Source: JAJVID01 sp050247435
Lineage (GTDB): Bacteria; Acidobacteriota; Blastocatellia; RBC074
DNA: 64,000 nt
NCBI GenBank assembly: GCA_050247435.1
Contig: JBFWUF010000020.1
Location: 59,526 to 123,525 of the forward strand
Direction of reading: 5' to 3'
The translations under genes were made by a program, and so were the position numbers. Under the pieces are notes generated by a model that was given only the letters and a program-made list of their open reading frames with translations, did no database searches and was not told the origin of the DNA. Below are positions 55,896 through 64,000 of the stretch, piece by piece. Position 1 is the first letter of the stretch; the number at the start of each line of letters is the position of its first letter.

Positions 55896-58694
55896 ATGCC
55901 ACGCCGCCTCAGCTTCACGCGGCTCAGCCTGTTCGAGCAGCCGCTGGTTTTCATCGCCACGTTTTTCATCGCAGGGCTGCTCTTCGCGGCTCGATTCCAG
56001 TTTTCAATTCGCGTCTGCCAGGTTTGGATGATTCTCTCCGCCGCTTTGTGGCTGACGGCTTCGGTTTGTCTTTTGACGAAGCGAGGCAACTGGGTAATCA
56101 CTGGTCTGCTGCTGATCCTGAGCTTCGCCTGCGGCGGCGCGATGTGGGCAATCAACGAAGACGGAGTCGGCGCTGATCGCGTGCGCAGATTGTTCGAACG
56201 CGGCGAACTGACCGTGGCTGAGCCAGTCGAGATTTGGGGAACGCTCAATGACGCGCCGGAAATCGCGCCTGACAGAATTCACTTGAGCATAGCCGTTGAG
56301 AAGATCGCGACGATGGGAAGAGAACGAGTCGCGTCCGGCGTTGTGCAGATCGTGGCGCCGCTCAGGGACAATCAATCGCGCGGCGAATACGATCAGTTGT
56401 CGCTCGATTACGGCTCTCGCGTGCGCGTTCTCGGCAATCTCAGCGACCGGCGAGGCTATCGGAATCCCGGCGCGCCCGATTTCGACGAGATGCTTGAGCA
56501 TCGGGGGTTCGACGCCACAGGCTGGGTCAAAAGTCCGCTGCTCATCGAGAGTCTGGGAACGGGCAGTCGCAAAGCGGTTCTGCATCTGCTTTATCGAATC
56601 CGCTCACGCGCAATTGCCACAACGCTTCGCGGCTTCACCCAGCCGGCATCGGGAATTCTGGTCGCGGCTCTCTTCGGCAATCGTCACTTTCTGTCGCGCG
56701 ACACAGCCGAAATCTTTCGCGCGGGCGGCACATTTCACCTGCTGGTCATATCAGGATTGCACGTGGTGATGATCGCGATGGTCGCGCTCTGGCTGGCAAA
56801 GAGATTGAGCAATTCACGCATCGTTCAATATTCGCTGGTTCTGGCGTTGATGTGGGCTTACGCGCTGATGGTCGGCGCTCAGCCTTCGATCACGCGCGCC
56901 GTGGTGATGCTCAGCGTCGCGCTCGCCGGGCAGTTGATCTTCCGCGCGTCGGTTGGGGCGAACACACTGGCGGCTTCGGCGATTGTCTTGCTCGCGTGGC
57001 AGCCGCGAGACATCTTCAATCCGGCCTTCCAGCTTTCGTTCCTGACTGTGTTGATGATCGTGGCCTTCGCTTCGCCTCTCTATTTGCGGTTGAAAGAGAT
57101 TGGCGAGTGGAGTCCATCAGCCTCGACGCCTTATCCGCCGCGTGTTCCGGCGCCGGTGAGATGGCTGGCCGAAACGTTGTTCTGGAACGAGCGCGAGTTC
57201 CGCGCGGAGATGAAGCGCGCGCCGATCCGCTATCGGCTGGAAAAATCGCGCGCGGCGGTGTGGTTGAACTTGCTGCGCGCGCAAGGCGCGGTTCGGTGGA
57301 TTGCGATAACACTGTTCACGACGACGGCGGTGCAGGCGGGCTTGCTGCCGCTGATGATCCACCACTTCCATCGCTTCTCGGTTGTTTCGCCGGTCGCGAA
57401 CGTCGTCGAGGCCTTCTTTGTTTTCGCGCTGATGATCACAGGCGCGGCGTATTTGCTGATCCATTCGATCATCGGCGCGTGGGTGTTGAAGCTCTCGCCG
57501 GTTGTGAACGCAATCGGATGGTTGACGGTGGAAGCAGGAAAGCCGCTGCTCGCCTGGCGCAAGGCTAGTTTCCGCGTGCCCGATTTCGGCGAAGGTTGGC
57601 AGATGATTTTCATTGCCTACTTCGTCGCCGCGCTGATACTGATCATCGTGGTCAACGAATGGAATCCGTTCCGCAAAGGCGACGAAACGGTTGACGCGCG
57701 GCGAAAGCTGATCGGCCGAATCGCGGCTGGCGCGTCGGCATCCGCGATCATCGCGCTCAGCGCGCTGTTGATCGTTCACCCGTTCAAACACGAATTCGAG
57801 CGCGGACGTTTGAGCGTAACTTTCCTGGACGTTGGGCAGGGCGACGCGATGTTGATCACTTTTCCGCAAGGCTCGCTGATGCTGCTCGACAGTGGCGGGC
57901 GGATGAATTTCGATTCGCGCGAAGGCTACGAAGAGAGCGAAGACGCGTTTGTCGAAGACCGCGTCGGCATCGCCGAGGCGGCGGTGGCGCCGTATCTGTG
58001 GCGGCGCGGAATCAAGCGTCTCGACTGGATCGCGGCGAGTCACGGTCACCCGGATCACGTCGAAGGTTTCGCACAAATCATCCGGGATTTTGAAATCGGC
58101 CAGGCCGTCAGACCAGCTTCGCCGATGAGCAATCCTCCGCCCGACCTGTTCGATCAGGCTCTGCGCTCATCGGGTTTGTTCGCGCAGCGTCTGAAGCGCG
58201 GCGATGATTTCGAGATTGACGGCGCGCGGATCGAAGTCCTGTCGCCTCCATTTCAAACCGAAGCCGCGCCGATCTCCGAAAACGATCAATCGCTCGTGCT
58301 CCGCGTCAGCTTCGGCGCCCGCAGCTTCCTGCTGACGGGCGACATCGAACGCGAAGCCGAAGAGACGCTGGTTTCAAGCGGCGCCGATCTGCGCGCGGAC
58401 GTTCTGAAAGTCGCGCATCACGGATCGAAGACTTCTTCGACAGTTGAATTTTTGGAGAGAGTGAAACCGCAACACGCGGTGATCTCGGTCGCCGACCCAA
58501 GCCCGTTCGGCCACCCGCACGCCGAAGCTCTCGCGCGTTTGCAAACGACCAACGCGCGCATCTGGCGAACCAGCGAATGCGGCGCGATCACGATCTCAAC
58601 CGACGGCTCCGACCTGCGCGTCGAAACCTTCGTCACGCGCGGATCAGATGGGCAATCCGCCGATAAAGCTTCGCGCTCATCCCGCGAACGATGA
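55896..58694 (+). CDS. comEC: ComEC/Rec2 DNA-uptake channel protein
   Basis: A protein of about 932 residues that conducts single-stranded DNA across the inner membrane during natural transformation. N-terminal membrane segments and a DUF4131-type OB region (RIHLSIAVEK, YGSRVRVLGNL) are followed by the polytopic Competence domain (FHLLVISGLHVVMIAMVALWL, GAQPSITRAVVM). A C-terminal metallo-beta-lactamase domain follows (FLDVGQGDAMLI, ASHGHPDHVEGF, LTGDIE, VAHHGSKTS). The MBL motif HxHxDH is complete. The start is uncertain; ATGs at 55896 and 55824 both lack ribosome-binding sites. Its 3' end overlaps comEA by 62 bases on the opposite strand. Confidence 0.93.
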   Translation: MPRRLSFTRLSLFEQPLVFIATFFIAGLLFAARFQFSIRVCQVWMILSAALWLTASVCLLTKRGNWVITGLLLILSFACGGAMWAINEDGVGADRVRRLFERGELTVAEPVEIWGTLNDAPEIAPDRIHLSIAVEKIATMGRERVASGVVQIVAPLRDNQSRGEYDQLSLDYGSRVRVLGNLSDRRGYRNPGAPDFDEMLEHRGFDATGWVKSPLLIESLGTGSRKAVLHLLYRIRSRAIATTLRGFTQPASGILVAALFGNRHFLSRDTAEIFRAGGTFHLLVISGLHVVMIAMVALWLAKRLSNSRIVQYSLVLALMWAYALMVGAQPSITRAVVMLSVALAGQLIFRASVGANTLAASAIVLLAWQPRDIFNPAFQLSFLTVLMIVAFASPLYLRLKEIGEWSPSASTPYPPRVPAPVRWLAETLFWNEREFRAEMKRAPIRYRLEKSRAAVWLNLLRAQGAVRWIAITLFTTTAVQAGLLPLMIHHFHRFSVVSPVANVVEAFFVFALMITGAAYLLIHSIIGAWVLKLSPVVNAIGWLTVEAGKPLLAWRKASFRVPDFGEGWQMIFIAYFVAALILIIVVNEWNPFRKGDETVDARRKLIGRIAAGASASAIIALSALLIVHPFKHEFERGRLSVTFLDVGQGDAMLITFPQGSLMLLDSGGRMNFDSREGYEESEDAFVEDRVGIAEAAVAPYLWRRGIKRLDWIAASHGHPDHVEGFAQIIRDFEIGQAVRPASPMSNPPPDLFDQALRSSGLFAQRLKRGDDFEIDGARIEVLSPPFQTEAAPISENDQSLVLRVSFGARSFLLTGDIEREAEETLVSSGADLRADVLKVAHHGSKTSSTVEFLERVKPQHAVISVADPSPFGHPHAEALARLQTTNARIWRTSECGAITISTDGSDLRVETFVTRGSDGQSADKASRSSRER

Positions 58695-59004
58695 TGACGT
58701 CTTGCGGGCGTTTGAACGGGCCGTGTTTGCGGCGATGTTCGACGATGCGCGAAGCAAGAGCAGGGCCGATGCCGGGCAATCGCTCCAATTCCAGGGCCGA
58801 CGCGACGTTGATGTTGATGCGGTCTTCACTTTGATTCTGGAAACGCGCGCCTCCTGAGCGCCTGGGGCTTGTCAGCCAATTTCCGATCGAACCCAGGCAT
58901 TCAAGATGCGGTCGCTTCCATGAATTTTCCAGGCAAGCCGCCGGGCTAATAAGCGTTACGCTGAAAATGATCTGTGCGATGAGCATATCAATCTGACTCC
59001 ACAT
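58633..59004 (-). CDS. ComEA-like helix-hairpin-helix DNA-binding protein
   Basis: A 123-residue protein. N-terminal hydrophobic segment 6-24 (DMLIAQIIFSVTLISPAA) may anchor or export it. Residues 62-122 are the ComEA HhH domain: ININVASALELERLPGIGPALASRI, then the GPFKRPQDVIIVRGMSAKLY hairpin. ComEA binds incoming DNA in the periplasm and hands it to ComEC, whose gene converges with and overlaps this one. This opposite arrangement is unusual because comEA and comEC normally share an operon. Confidence 0.88.
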   Translation of the reverse strand: MWSQIDMLIAQIIFSVTLISPAACLENSWKRPHLECLGSIGNWLTSPRRSGGARFQNQSEDRININVASALELERLPGIGPALASRIVEHRRKHGPFKRPQDVIIVRGMSAKLYRRIAHLIRA

Positions 59005-59226
59005 TTTGGCGGCCCAAGCATATAACGTGGCGTGGGTTCAGGCTATCAGGAGTCGAGTTACTGATCCGAGCACAAAGAATTAAAGAGTTGTTGATAAAGC
59101 GCGGAGCGTATGGAGTGCGGCGATTCCACGCCGCGGTGCGTTCTGGGAACGGAAAGCGGCGAGGACTCGCCCCCCACCATACGCTCCCCGCCCCGTCTGG
59201 GTAGGTTGTTATGTTCGGATCAATAA
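59005..59226. other. Intergenic region holding a palindrome, upstream of comEA
   Basis: Contains the presumed comEA promoter and the palindrome at 59101-59191. No gene is seen in it. Confidence 0.4.
59101..59191. repeat. Palindrome of the GGAGTGCGGCG family (copy 1)
   Basis: Begins GCGGAGCGTATGGAGTGCGG and ends CACCATACGCTCCCCGC, with an internal GGCGAGGACTCGCC segment. The same order (GAGTGCGGCG, GCGTTCC/GCGTTCT, GGCGAGGACTCGCC) recurs at 63877-63967. Confidence 0.85.
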
Positions 59227-59424
59227 GGTGTTGGGGCCGACAGTTTTTTACTGAGGCGCGACTGTTTGCTGGGGCAGGTGCGCTTATTGCAATTGTTGTG
59301 CGACAATCCGCTGGTGGGCGCGATGAGTAAGGCATTTCCAGACATTGATCCTGAGTGGTATACGAAAGTGATGTTTCCGGCTTTCGCCGAGAACCTTACC
59401 CTCCTTTTTGAGCGAAAGCATTAG
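59227..59424 (+). other. Possible small gene or gene fragment
   Basis: An open stretch of 65 codons ending at TAG (59422-59424), bounded upstream by an in-frame TAA. The translation looks protein-like: LLGQVRLLQLLCDNPLVGAM, SKAFPDIDPEWYTKVM, FPAFAENLTLLFERKH. No ribosome-binding site or good early start codon is evident; the ATG at 59323 would give only 33 residues. It may be the 3' remnant of a larger gene. I do not recognise a family. Confidence 0.35.
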
Positions 59425-59441
59425 ACGCAAAGCGGAGAACA

Positions 59442-60134
59442 ATGTTGAAAGAAGCACTGGTCGTAATGGCGAAAGCGCCGCGTGAAGGAGAGGTCAAGAC
59501 CCGTTTGTTCGGCGCGCTCAGCCCCGAAGAGGCGAGGCGGCTCTACGTCGCATTCCTCGGCGACACGTTCGCATTGATGGAAGAGGTGATGGAAGAGCGC
59601 GAAAATCTCACGCTGGCGCTCTGCTACACGCCCGAAGGCGAGGAGGAGGCTTTTGAAGAGGTCGAGCGCGAAGGTTCGTTGATGCTCCCGCAACGCGGAG
59701 ACAATTTGGGCGAGCGGTTGACCAACTGTTTCGCCGACCTCTTCGCGCTTGGGTTCGAGTCCGTGGCCGTCATCGGCGCCGACAGCCCCACGCTGCCGGG
59801 CGAATACGTGTTCGACGCTTTCGATTGTTTTGAAACCGATGACGACGTGGTCATCGGCCCGACCGAGGATGGCGGTTATTACCTGGTCGGAATGCGCAAA
59901 CTTCACAGGCGAATTTTCGAGGAGGTACCCTGGGGCGAGGCCAACGCGCTGGACGCGACAATAAATCGGGCGAAAGAGGCCGAACTGGATTTGACGCTGC
60001 TGCCCGAATGGTACGATGTGGACACGCCTGAAGACCTTGAACGGTTGAAGCGTGAGTTGGACGAGAACAAGGACGCCGCGAAAATCACCAGAAGATTCTT
60101 GAAAGAGCTGGCAAAGAGCAAACAGAACGCATAA
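59442..60134 (+). CDS. TIGR04282-type glycosyltransferase (DUF2064 family)
   Basis: A 230-residue GT-A-like nucleotidyl/glycosyltransferase. Recognisable features are the N-terminal VVMAKAPREGEVKTRL, GDNLGERLTNCF, VIGADSPTLPGEYV and GPTEDGGYYLVGM, and a C-terminal YDVDTPEDLERL. This family includes enzymes annotated for arsenosugar biosynthesis and radical-SAM/selenodomain-associated transferases. No arsenic genes or radical SAM protein lie nearby, so the substrate is open. An ABC permease follows 34 bases later. Confidence 0.88.
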   Translation: MLKEALVVMAKAPREGEVKTRLFGALSPEEARRLYVAFLGDTFALMEEVMEERENLTLALCYTPEGEEEAFEEVEREGSLMLPQRGDNLGERLTNCFADLFALGFESVAVIGADSPTLPGEYVFDAFDCFETDDDVVIGPTEDGGYYLVGMRKLHRRIFEEVPWGEANALDATINRAKEAELDLTLLPEWYDVDTPEDLERLKRELDENKDAAKITRRFLKELAKSKQNA

Positions 60135-60168
60135 GCGCCGGTCAAACCAGACCGTCGCAAAGGAGTTT

Positions 60169-61428
60169 ATGGATAAACTGAAAGCAATCATCAAACGCGA
60201 ATATGTGACGCGGGTTCGCTCGAAGGGCTTCATCATCGGCACGATCTTGAGTCCGCTTTTTATGTCGTCATTCATCCTCGTGCCTTTTTTCCTCGGACGT
60301 TCGGCGGCGCCGGACAAATACCAGATCGCGGTTTTGGATCAGAGCGGCGACGATTTTCTTTACGAGAGCCTGGGCAGGGCGCTTGCGCCCACAAAGCCGC
60401 GCCAGCCGCATTACGACCTCTGGCGCGAGCAGGTGAACTCCCAGGAAGAACTCGAAGCGCGTCAGCAAGTCCTCTCGCGGCGCATCGCCGAGAAACATCT
60501 GGACGGCTATTTGATCCTGCCACGGGAGGCGCTGCGGCAAGGCGAGATCAAGTTTTATGCGAAGAACGCCAGCAGCTTTTCCAATCGCGCGCGACTGGAG
60601 GACGCGGTCAACAAGGCCATTTCAGAGCGCCGCATCGCGCAGGAAGGATTGAACGCCGAGCGCATTCGTGAATTGACGAAGGGCGTGGAGCTTAAGGTCG
60701 TCAACGAACGCGGCGAGAGCGAGCGCGGGCGCGTAATGCTGGCCTTCACTCTGGTGATGTTCATCTACATCACGGTGTTGATTTACGGCGTGACCGTGAT
60801 GCGCGGCGTGATGGAGGAGAAACAGTCGCGCATCATCGAAGTTCTGCTGGCGTCGGTCAGGCCGTTCGATCTGATGCTGGGCAAAATCATCGGCATCGGA
60901 CTGGTCGGTTTAACTCAATATGTGATCTGGGCCATCTTCGGCGTGGCGATCAGCGCCATATCCGCCGGCGCCGCGTTCGCGGTTTCCGGCTTTAACATGC
61001 CGAAGATTTCGGTTTCGCTGATGATCTTTTTCATCGTTTACTACCTGCTCGGCTATTTCCTTTACGCGACGCTTTACGCGATGGTCGGGGCGATGGTTTC
61101 GAGCGAGGACGATGGACAGCAGGTGCAATGGCCGATCTCGATGACCTTCGCCATATCGCTCGTGGTTTCGACGCTGGCGATGGAAAATCCGAACAGCGTG
61201 GCTGTGACCATCCTGTCGTTGATACCCTTCTTCGGCCCTTCGCTGATGTTTCTGCGAATTGCGCTTGGAGCGGCGCCGGTGTGGCAGATCGCGGCCTCGA
61301 TTGGTTTGTTGGTCGGGACGATCATCGCGATCACCTGGGTTACGGCGAGGATTTACCGCGTCGGCGTGCTGATGTACGGCAAACGCCCCACGTTGCCGGA
61401 ACTGGTCAGGTGGTTAAGGTACAGTTGA
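60169..61428 (+). CDS. ABC-2 type transporter permease (NatB-like)
   Basis: A 419-residue permease. The N-terminal ALKKREYVTRVRSK-like start (KAIIKREYVTRVRSKGFIIG) leads into helix 1. A large extracytoplasmic region follows (about 45-180), then five helices from about 185, with the family feature VTVMRGVMEEKQSRIIEVLLASVRP. This is the NatB-type fold involved in Na+ or drug extrusion. The ATP-binding partner is not adjacent here, which is unusual. AAAGGAG precedes the ATG. Confidence 0.88.
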   Translation: MDKLKAIIKREYVTRVRSKGFIIGTILSPLFMSSFILVPFFLGRSAAPDKYQIAVLDQSGDDFLYESLGRALAPTKPRQPHYDLWREQVNSQEELEARQQVLSRRIAEKHLDGYLILPREALRQGEIKFYAKNASSFSNRARLEDAVNKAISERRIAQEGLNAERIRELTKGVELKVVNERGESERGRVMLAFTLVMFIYITVLIYGVTVMRGVMEEKQSRIIEVLLASVRPFDLMLGKIIGIGLVGLTQYVIWAIFGVAISAISAGAAFAVSGFNMPKISVSLMIFFIVYYLLGYFLYATLYAMVGAMVSSEDDGQQVQWPISMTFAISLVVSTLAMENPNSVAVTILSLIPFFGPSLMFLRIALGAAPVWQIAASIGLLVGTIIAITWVTARIYRVGVLMYGKRPTLPELVRWLRYS

Positions 61429-61438
61429 GACCTGAATT

Positions 61439-62086
61439 ATGCCTAAAGCGAACGAGAAGTTGACGATCTTCCAGGAATCCCTGCGCGAGGCTGAGCGCCA
61501 TCTGTCAAAACGCGATCCGGTCCTGCGCCCATTTATCAAAAAGCACGGCCCCTGCCGGTTGCGGCCTCACACGCGCCATTTCGAGACGTTGGTTGACGCC
61601 ATCATCTCGCAACAGCTCTCGACCAAAGCCGCCGAGACAATTGTCGGGCGCTTCAAATCCATCTACGCCCCGGCGCGCTTTCCAAAGCCTGCGCATATTC
61701 TGGCCACTCCCGACGAAAGGCTGCGCGCGACGGGGATGTCCGGGGCGAAGGTGGCGTTCGTCAAAGACCTGGCAACAAAGACTGAAGACGGCGTGGTCAA
61801 ATTCTCACGTCTTGCGCGAATGAGCGACGAAGAGGTCATCGAAATGCTCGTTCCGGTCAAAGGCATCGGCGTCTGGACTGTCCACATGTTCCTGATCTTC
61901 TCGCTTGGACGAATGGACGTGCTGCCGGTCGGCGACCTGGGCATTCGCCGAGCCATCGAACGGCTTTACGGATTTGATCGTTTGCCGAACCCCGCCGAGA
62001 TCGAACAGATCGCCGAGGAGCGCGGCTGGCGGCCATATTGCTCAATCGCTTCCTGGTTTTTGTGGCGCAGTTGGGAAGAGAAATAA
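61439..62086 (+). CDS. DNA-3-methyladenine glycosylase II-like (AlkA, HhH-GPD)
   Basis: A 215-residue base-excision repair glycosylase that removes alkylated purines. Features are TLVDAIISQQLSTKAAETIV near 50, the helix-hairpin-helix LVPVKGIGVWTVHMFLIF near 138, and the catalytic aspartate in VLPVGDLGIRRAIERLY near 163. It ends WYRSWEE-like (WFLWRSWEEK), typical of this family. No 4Fe-4S cluster cysteines. It starts ten bases after the ABC permease and may share its transcript. Confidence 0.93.
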   Translation: MPKANEKLTIFQESLREAERHLSKRDPVLRPFIKKHGPCRLRPHTRHFETLVDAIISQQLSTKAAETIVGRFKSIYAPARFPKPAHILATPDERLRATGMSGAKVAFVKDLATKTEDGVVKFSRLARMSDEEVIEMLVPVKGIGVWTVHMFLIFSLGRMDVLPVGDLGIRRAIERLYGFDRLPNPAEIEQIAEERGWRPYCSIASWFLWRSWEEK

Positions 62087-62109
62087 CATCCGCTGAAAGG
62101 AGAACAAAA

Positions 62110-62382
62110 ATGACTAGGTTCACTTTATTTTTCCTGTCGTTATTTCTGCTGGCGAGCTGGCAAGCTGAAACGCAAGCGCAACGCCCGTCAGCGCAAAAGC
62201 CCAACATCCTGCTGATCGTCGCCGACGATCTGGGTTACGCCGACATCGGCGAACAGAACAACCTGGCGGAAAAGGAACCGGCTAAGCTCAAACAACTCGC
62301 GGCGGCGTGGGACGAATGGAACGCCGGGTTGCAGGAGCCGCGCTGGGTTCCACAACGCGGCGCGCGCAATCGCAGGCGTTGA
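62110..62382 (+). pseudogene. Sulfatase collapsed by an in-frame internal deletion
   Basis: A 90-residue open frame with AAAGGAG before the ATG. Residues 1-24 are a signal peptide and 30-47 read KPNILLIVADDLGYADIG, the N-terminal metal-binding start of sulfatases. From residue 48 it reads EQNNLAEKEPAKLKQLAAAW, then DEWNAGLQEPRW, which is the extreme C terminus of sulfatases. The whole catalytic core (about 350-400 residues, with the formylglycine site) is missing. The junction lies at ADIG, a string that occurs at both ends in intact relatives. An intact sulfatase follows 38 bases later. Confidence 0.8.
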
Positions 62383-62420
62383 ATGGCTCTCGTCTTTGGA
62401 GCGCCGAGGCTGGAGCAGAG

Positions 62421-63815
62421 ATGGAGACAAGAAACAGAATTCGCTGGCTGTGGCTGTGGCTGTGTTGCGGGTTGCTGGCTGTCGCTGACCCGTCCGCGCT
62501 GGCGCAACGGAACTCAACCCCGAAAGCGGGGCTTAACATTCTCGTCTTGTACGCCGACGACTGGCGGCACGACACGCTGGGCGTGGCCGGGAACCGGGTG
62601 GCCAAAACGCCGCATCTGGATCAGCTCGCCAGACAGGGCATGCGGTTCCGCCGCGCGTATGTCACGACTTCGATTTGCGGCGTCAGCCGCGCCACGCTCT
62701 TTACCGGCCAGTGGATGTCGCGTCACGGCAACACCGCTTTCAGCGCGTTCAAGACGCCGTGGGGCGAGACTTATCCGGGCTTGTTGCGGGCGAACGGCTA
62801 TCACGTCGGGCACATCGGCAAATGGCACAACGGAAAGTTCCCGGCTGAGCAGTTCGATTTCGGGCGTTCTTATGCGGGCACGCATTACCAGAAACAAGCT
62901 GACGGCTCGACGATTCACGTGACGCAAAAGAACGAGAACGACGCGCTGGAATTTTTGCGGACGAGGCCGGCGGACAAGCCTTTCTGCCTGACACTCGCTT
63001 TCTTCGCCACGCACGCGGAAGATCAAAATCCTAAGCAGTATCTGTATCAGCCGCAGAGCGAATCGCTTTATCAAAACGTGACCGTTCCGGTTCCGAAAAC
63101 CGCGGGCGATGAGTATTTCAAACGCCTGCCGCCCTTCATCGCCAGCGAGAAGAACGAAGGCCGCAACCGCTGGCATTGGCGATTCGACACGCCGGAAAAA
63201 TATCAGCAGTACATGAAAGCCTATTACCGGCTGGCGACCGAAGTGGATGCGGCGGCCGGGCGCGTGCTGGTGGAACTGAAGGCGCAGGGGCTGGACAAAA
63301 ACACACTGGTCATCTTCACGACCGACAACGGTTATTTCCACGGCGAGCATGGGCTGGCGGACAAATGGTATCCGTATGAAGAATCCATCCGCGTGCCGCT
63401 CATCGTGCGCGATCCGCGAATGAAGCCCGGCAAGCGCGGCGGCGTGAATGACGACATTGCGCTGAATGCCGATCTCGCGCCGACAATCCTGGCCTTTGCA
63501 GGAATCGCCGCGCCCGCGCGAATGCAGGGACGCGATCTGGCGCCGCTCTACCTGGCCGCGCGCAAACCCGCCTGGCGCGATGAGTTTTTTTACGAACACG
63601 CGACCATTCGCAGCGCCGATTTCATTCCGTCTTCCGAGGCGCTCGTGCGCAGGGAAATCAAATACATCTACTGGCCTGATTTCGGATACGAAGAGTTGTT
63701 CGATCTGAAACGCGATCCGCGCGAAGAGAACAATCTGGCGCGGGAAAAATCTTATGCGGCGAGGCTGGCGCAGATGCGCCGCCGCTTTGCGGAATTGAAA
63801 GCGCAGGCGCGCTGA
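62421..63815 (+). CDS. Exported sulfatase (formylglycine-dependent)
   Basis: A 464-residue sulfatase with a signal peptide (WLWLWLCCGLLAVADPSALAQ), so it is periplasmic or secreted. The metal ligands ADD are at about 45-47. The active-site motif SICGVSRATLFTG has Cys86, which must be converted to formylglycine, with Arg90 following; the spacing is C-x-x-S-R. TDNGYFHGEHG near 335 supplies further ligands. GGAG precedes the ATG at 62421. Sulfatases of this kind remove sulfate esters from polysaccharides; the substrate is unknown. The sulfatase-modifying enzyme is not in the window. Confidence 0.95.
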   Translation: METRNRIRWLWLWLCCGLLAVADPSALAQRNSTPKAGLNILVLYADDWRHDTLGVAGNRVAKTPHLDQLARQGMRFRRAYVTTSICGVSRATLFTGQWMSRHGNTAFSAFKTPWGETYPGLLRANGYHVGHIGKWHNGKFPAEQFDFGRSYAGTHYQKQADGSTIHVTQKNENDALEFLRTRPADKPFCLTLAFFATHAEDQNPKQYLYQPQSESLYQNVTVPVPKTAGDEYFKRLPPFIASEKNEGRNRWHWRFDTPEKYQQYMKAYYRLATEVDAAAGRVLVELKAQGLDKNTLVIFTTDNGYFHGEHGLADKWYPYEESIRVPLIVRDPRMKPGKRGGVNDDIALNADLAPTILAFAGIAAPARMQGRDLAPLYLAARKPAWRDEFFYEHATIRSADFIPSSEALVRREIKYIYWPDFGYEELFDLKRDPREENNLAREKSYAARLAQMRRRFAELKAQAR

Positions 63816-63876
63816 CAAGTAATGTCCCAATAGAAAGTTACAGCAATGCGAGACAGACATGACAGCCACAGAATCA

Positions 63877-63967
63877 CGCGAAGCGTTTGGAGTGCGGCGT
63901 GTCCTCGGCGCGTTGCGTTCCGAGAAAGCAAATCGGCGAGGACTCGCCGCACTCCAAAAGCGTCGCG
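63877..63967. repeat. Palindrome of the GGAGTGCGGCG family (copy 2)
   Basis: Starts CGCGAAGCGTTTGGAGTGCG and ends CGCACTCCAAAAGCGTCGCG, with the internal segments GCGTTGCGTTCCGAG and GGCGAGGACTCGCC. It follows the sulfatase by about 60 bases. The same segment order as 59101-59191 makes the two copies homologous. Confidence 0.9.
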
Positions 63968-64000
63968 CCCAATTGAATCTACTGAACCAGCCCACAACAT

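Noticed and set aside
60169..62086. ABC permease and AlkA considered as a functional unit with the sulfatases
   Set aside because: Only gene proximity supports it; no ATPase, sugar-binding protein or shared motif links them.

Overview
This 64 kb window looks like a chromosomal segment of an Acidobacteriota bacterium, most likely from the Blastocatellia side. That is an inference from gene content, not a search. The strongest marker is the 861-residue secreted protein at 32430-35015, which ends in the C-terminal Ig-like domain of family TIGR03437, a family expanded in Acidobacteria. Moderately GC-rich codon use with long antisense open frames and many DMT/EamA, GNAT and sulfatase genes fit this. 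I see no rRNA, CRISPR array, prophage, integrase or intact transposase. Two tRNAs (Lys-CTT, Gly-CCC) are present.

Layout. 1-3351 (minus): an accessory run with a secreted esterase (cut by the window edge), two GNAT acetyltransferases, a half-size and a full-size EamA transporter, and a 3' remnant of a PhzF gene at its head. 3711-6191: a tyrosine phosphatase, tRNA-Lys, an orphan Flp pilin, a small coiled-coil protein and a long gene-free stretch. 6192-10200 (plus): folD, coaE, an aldo/keto reductase and gap with its own promoter and terminator. 10208-13586: tRNA-Gly, an AlbA_2-type ATP-binding protein, tatA, and a YtxH/LEA-like plus a membrane coiled-coil pair. 13675-18611 (plus): ileS, two small genes, lspA and lgt. 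18830-26908: a glycosyltransferase-methyltransferase fusion, a Wzt-like ABC ATPase, a D-aminoacylase-like amidohydrolase, a HAS-barrel-like protein, an exported NTF2-like protein and a methyltransferase with two C-terminal beta-sandwich-like repeats. 27030-30634 (minus): topA and hisA. 30821-42761 (minus): a MocR regulator, the TIGR03437 secreted protein, a secreted esterase, an SDR enzyme, a beta-rich protein of unknown function, an Omp85-like outer-membrane protein and a membrane coiled-coil protein. The last three form a tight cluster of unknown function. 43012-50881 (minus): a protein quality-control block, grpE-dnaJ-cbpM-clpB-hsp20-lon. 51078-64000: DUF2254 protein, DUF2231-Rieske protein, SIMPL protein, DUF2171 protein, comEC and comEA (convergent and overlapping), a TIGR04282 transferase, an ABC-2 permease, an AlkA-like glycosylase, a sulfatase collapsed by an internal deletion and an intact sulfatase.

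The most unusual property is in the spaces between genes. At least fourteen gaps carry a long imperfect palindrome of about 40-190 bp. The arms are often built from short degenerate tandem units, and the elements frequently run from one gene's stop codon to the next gene's ribosome-binding site or start codon. Most belong to different sequence families but share the same architecture. They also create false N-terminal extensions on neighbouring reading frames and supply the last residues of one transporter. I consider this the best candidate for an undescribed element class in the window.
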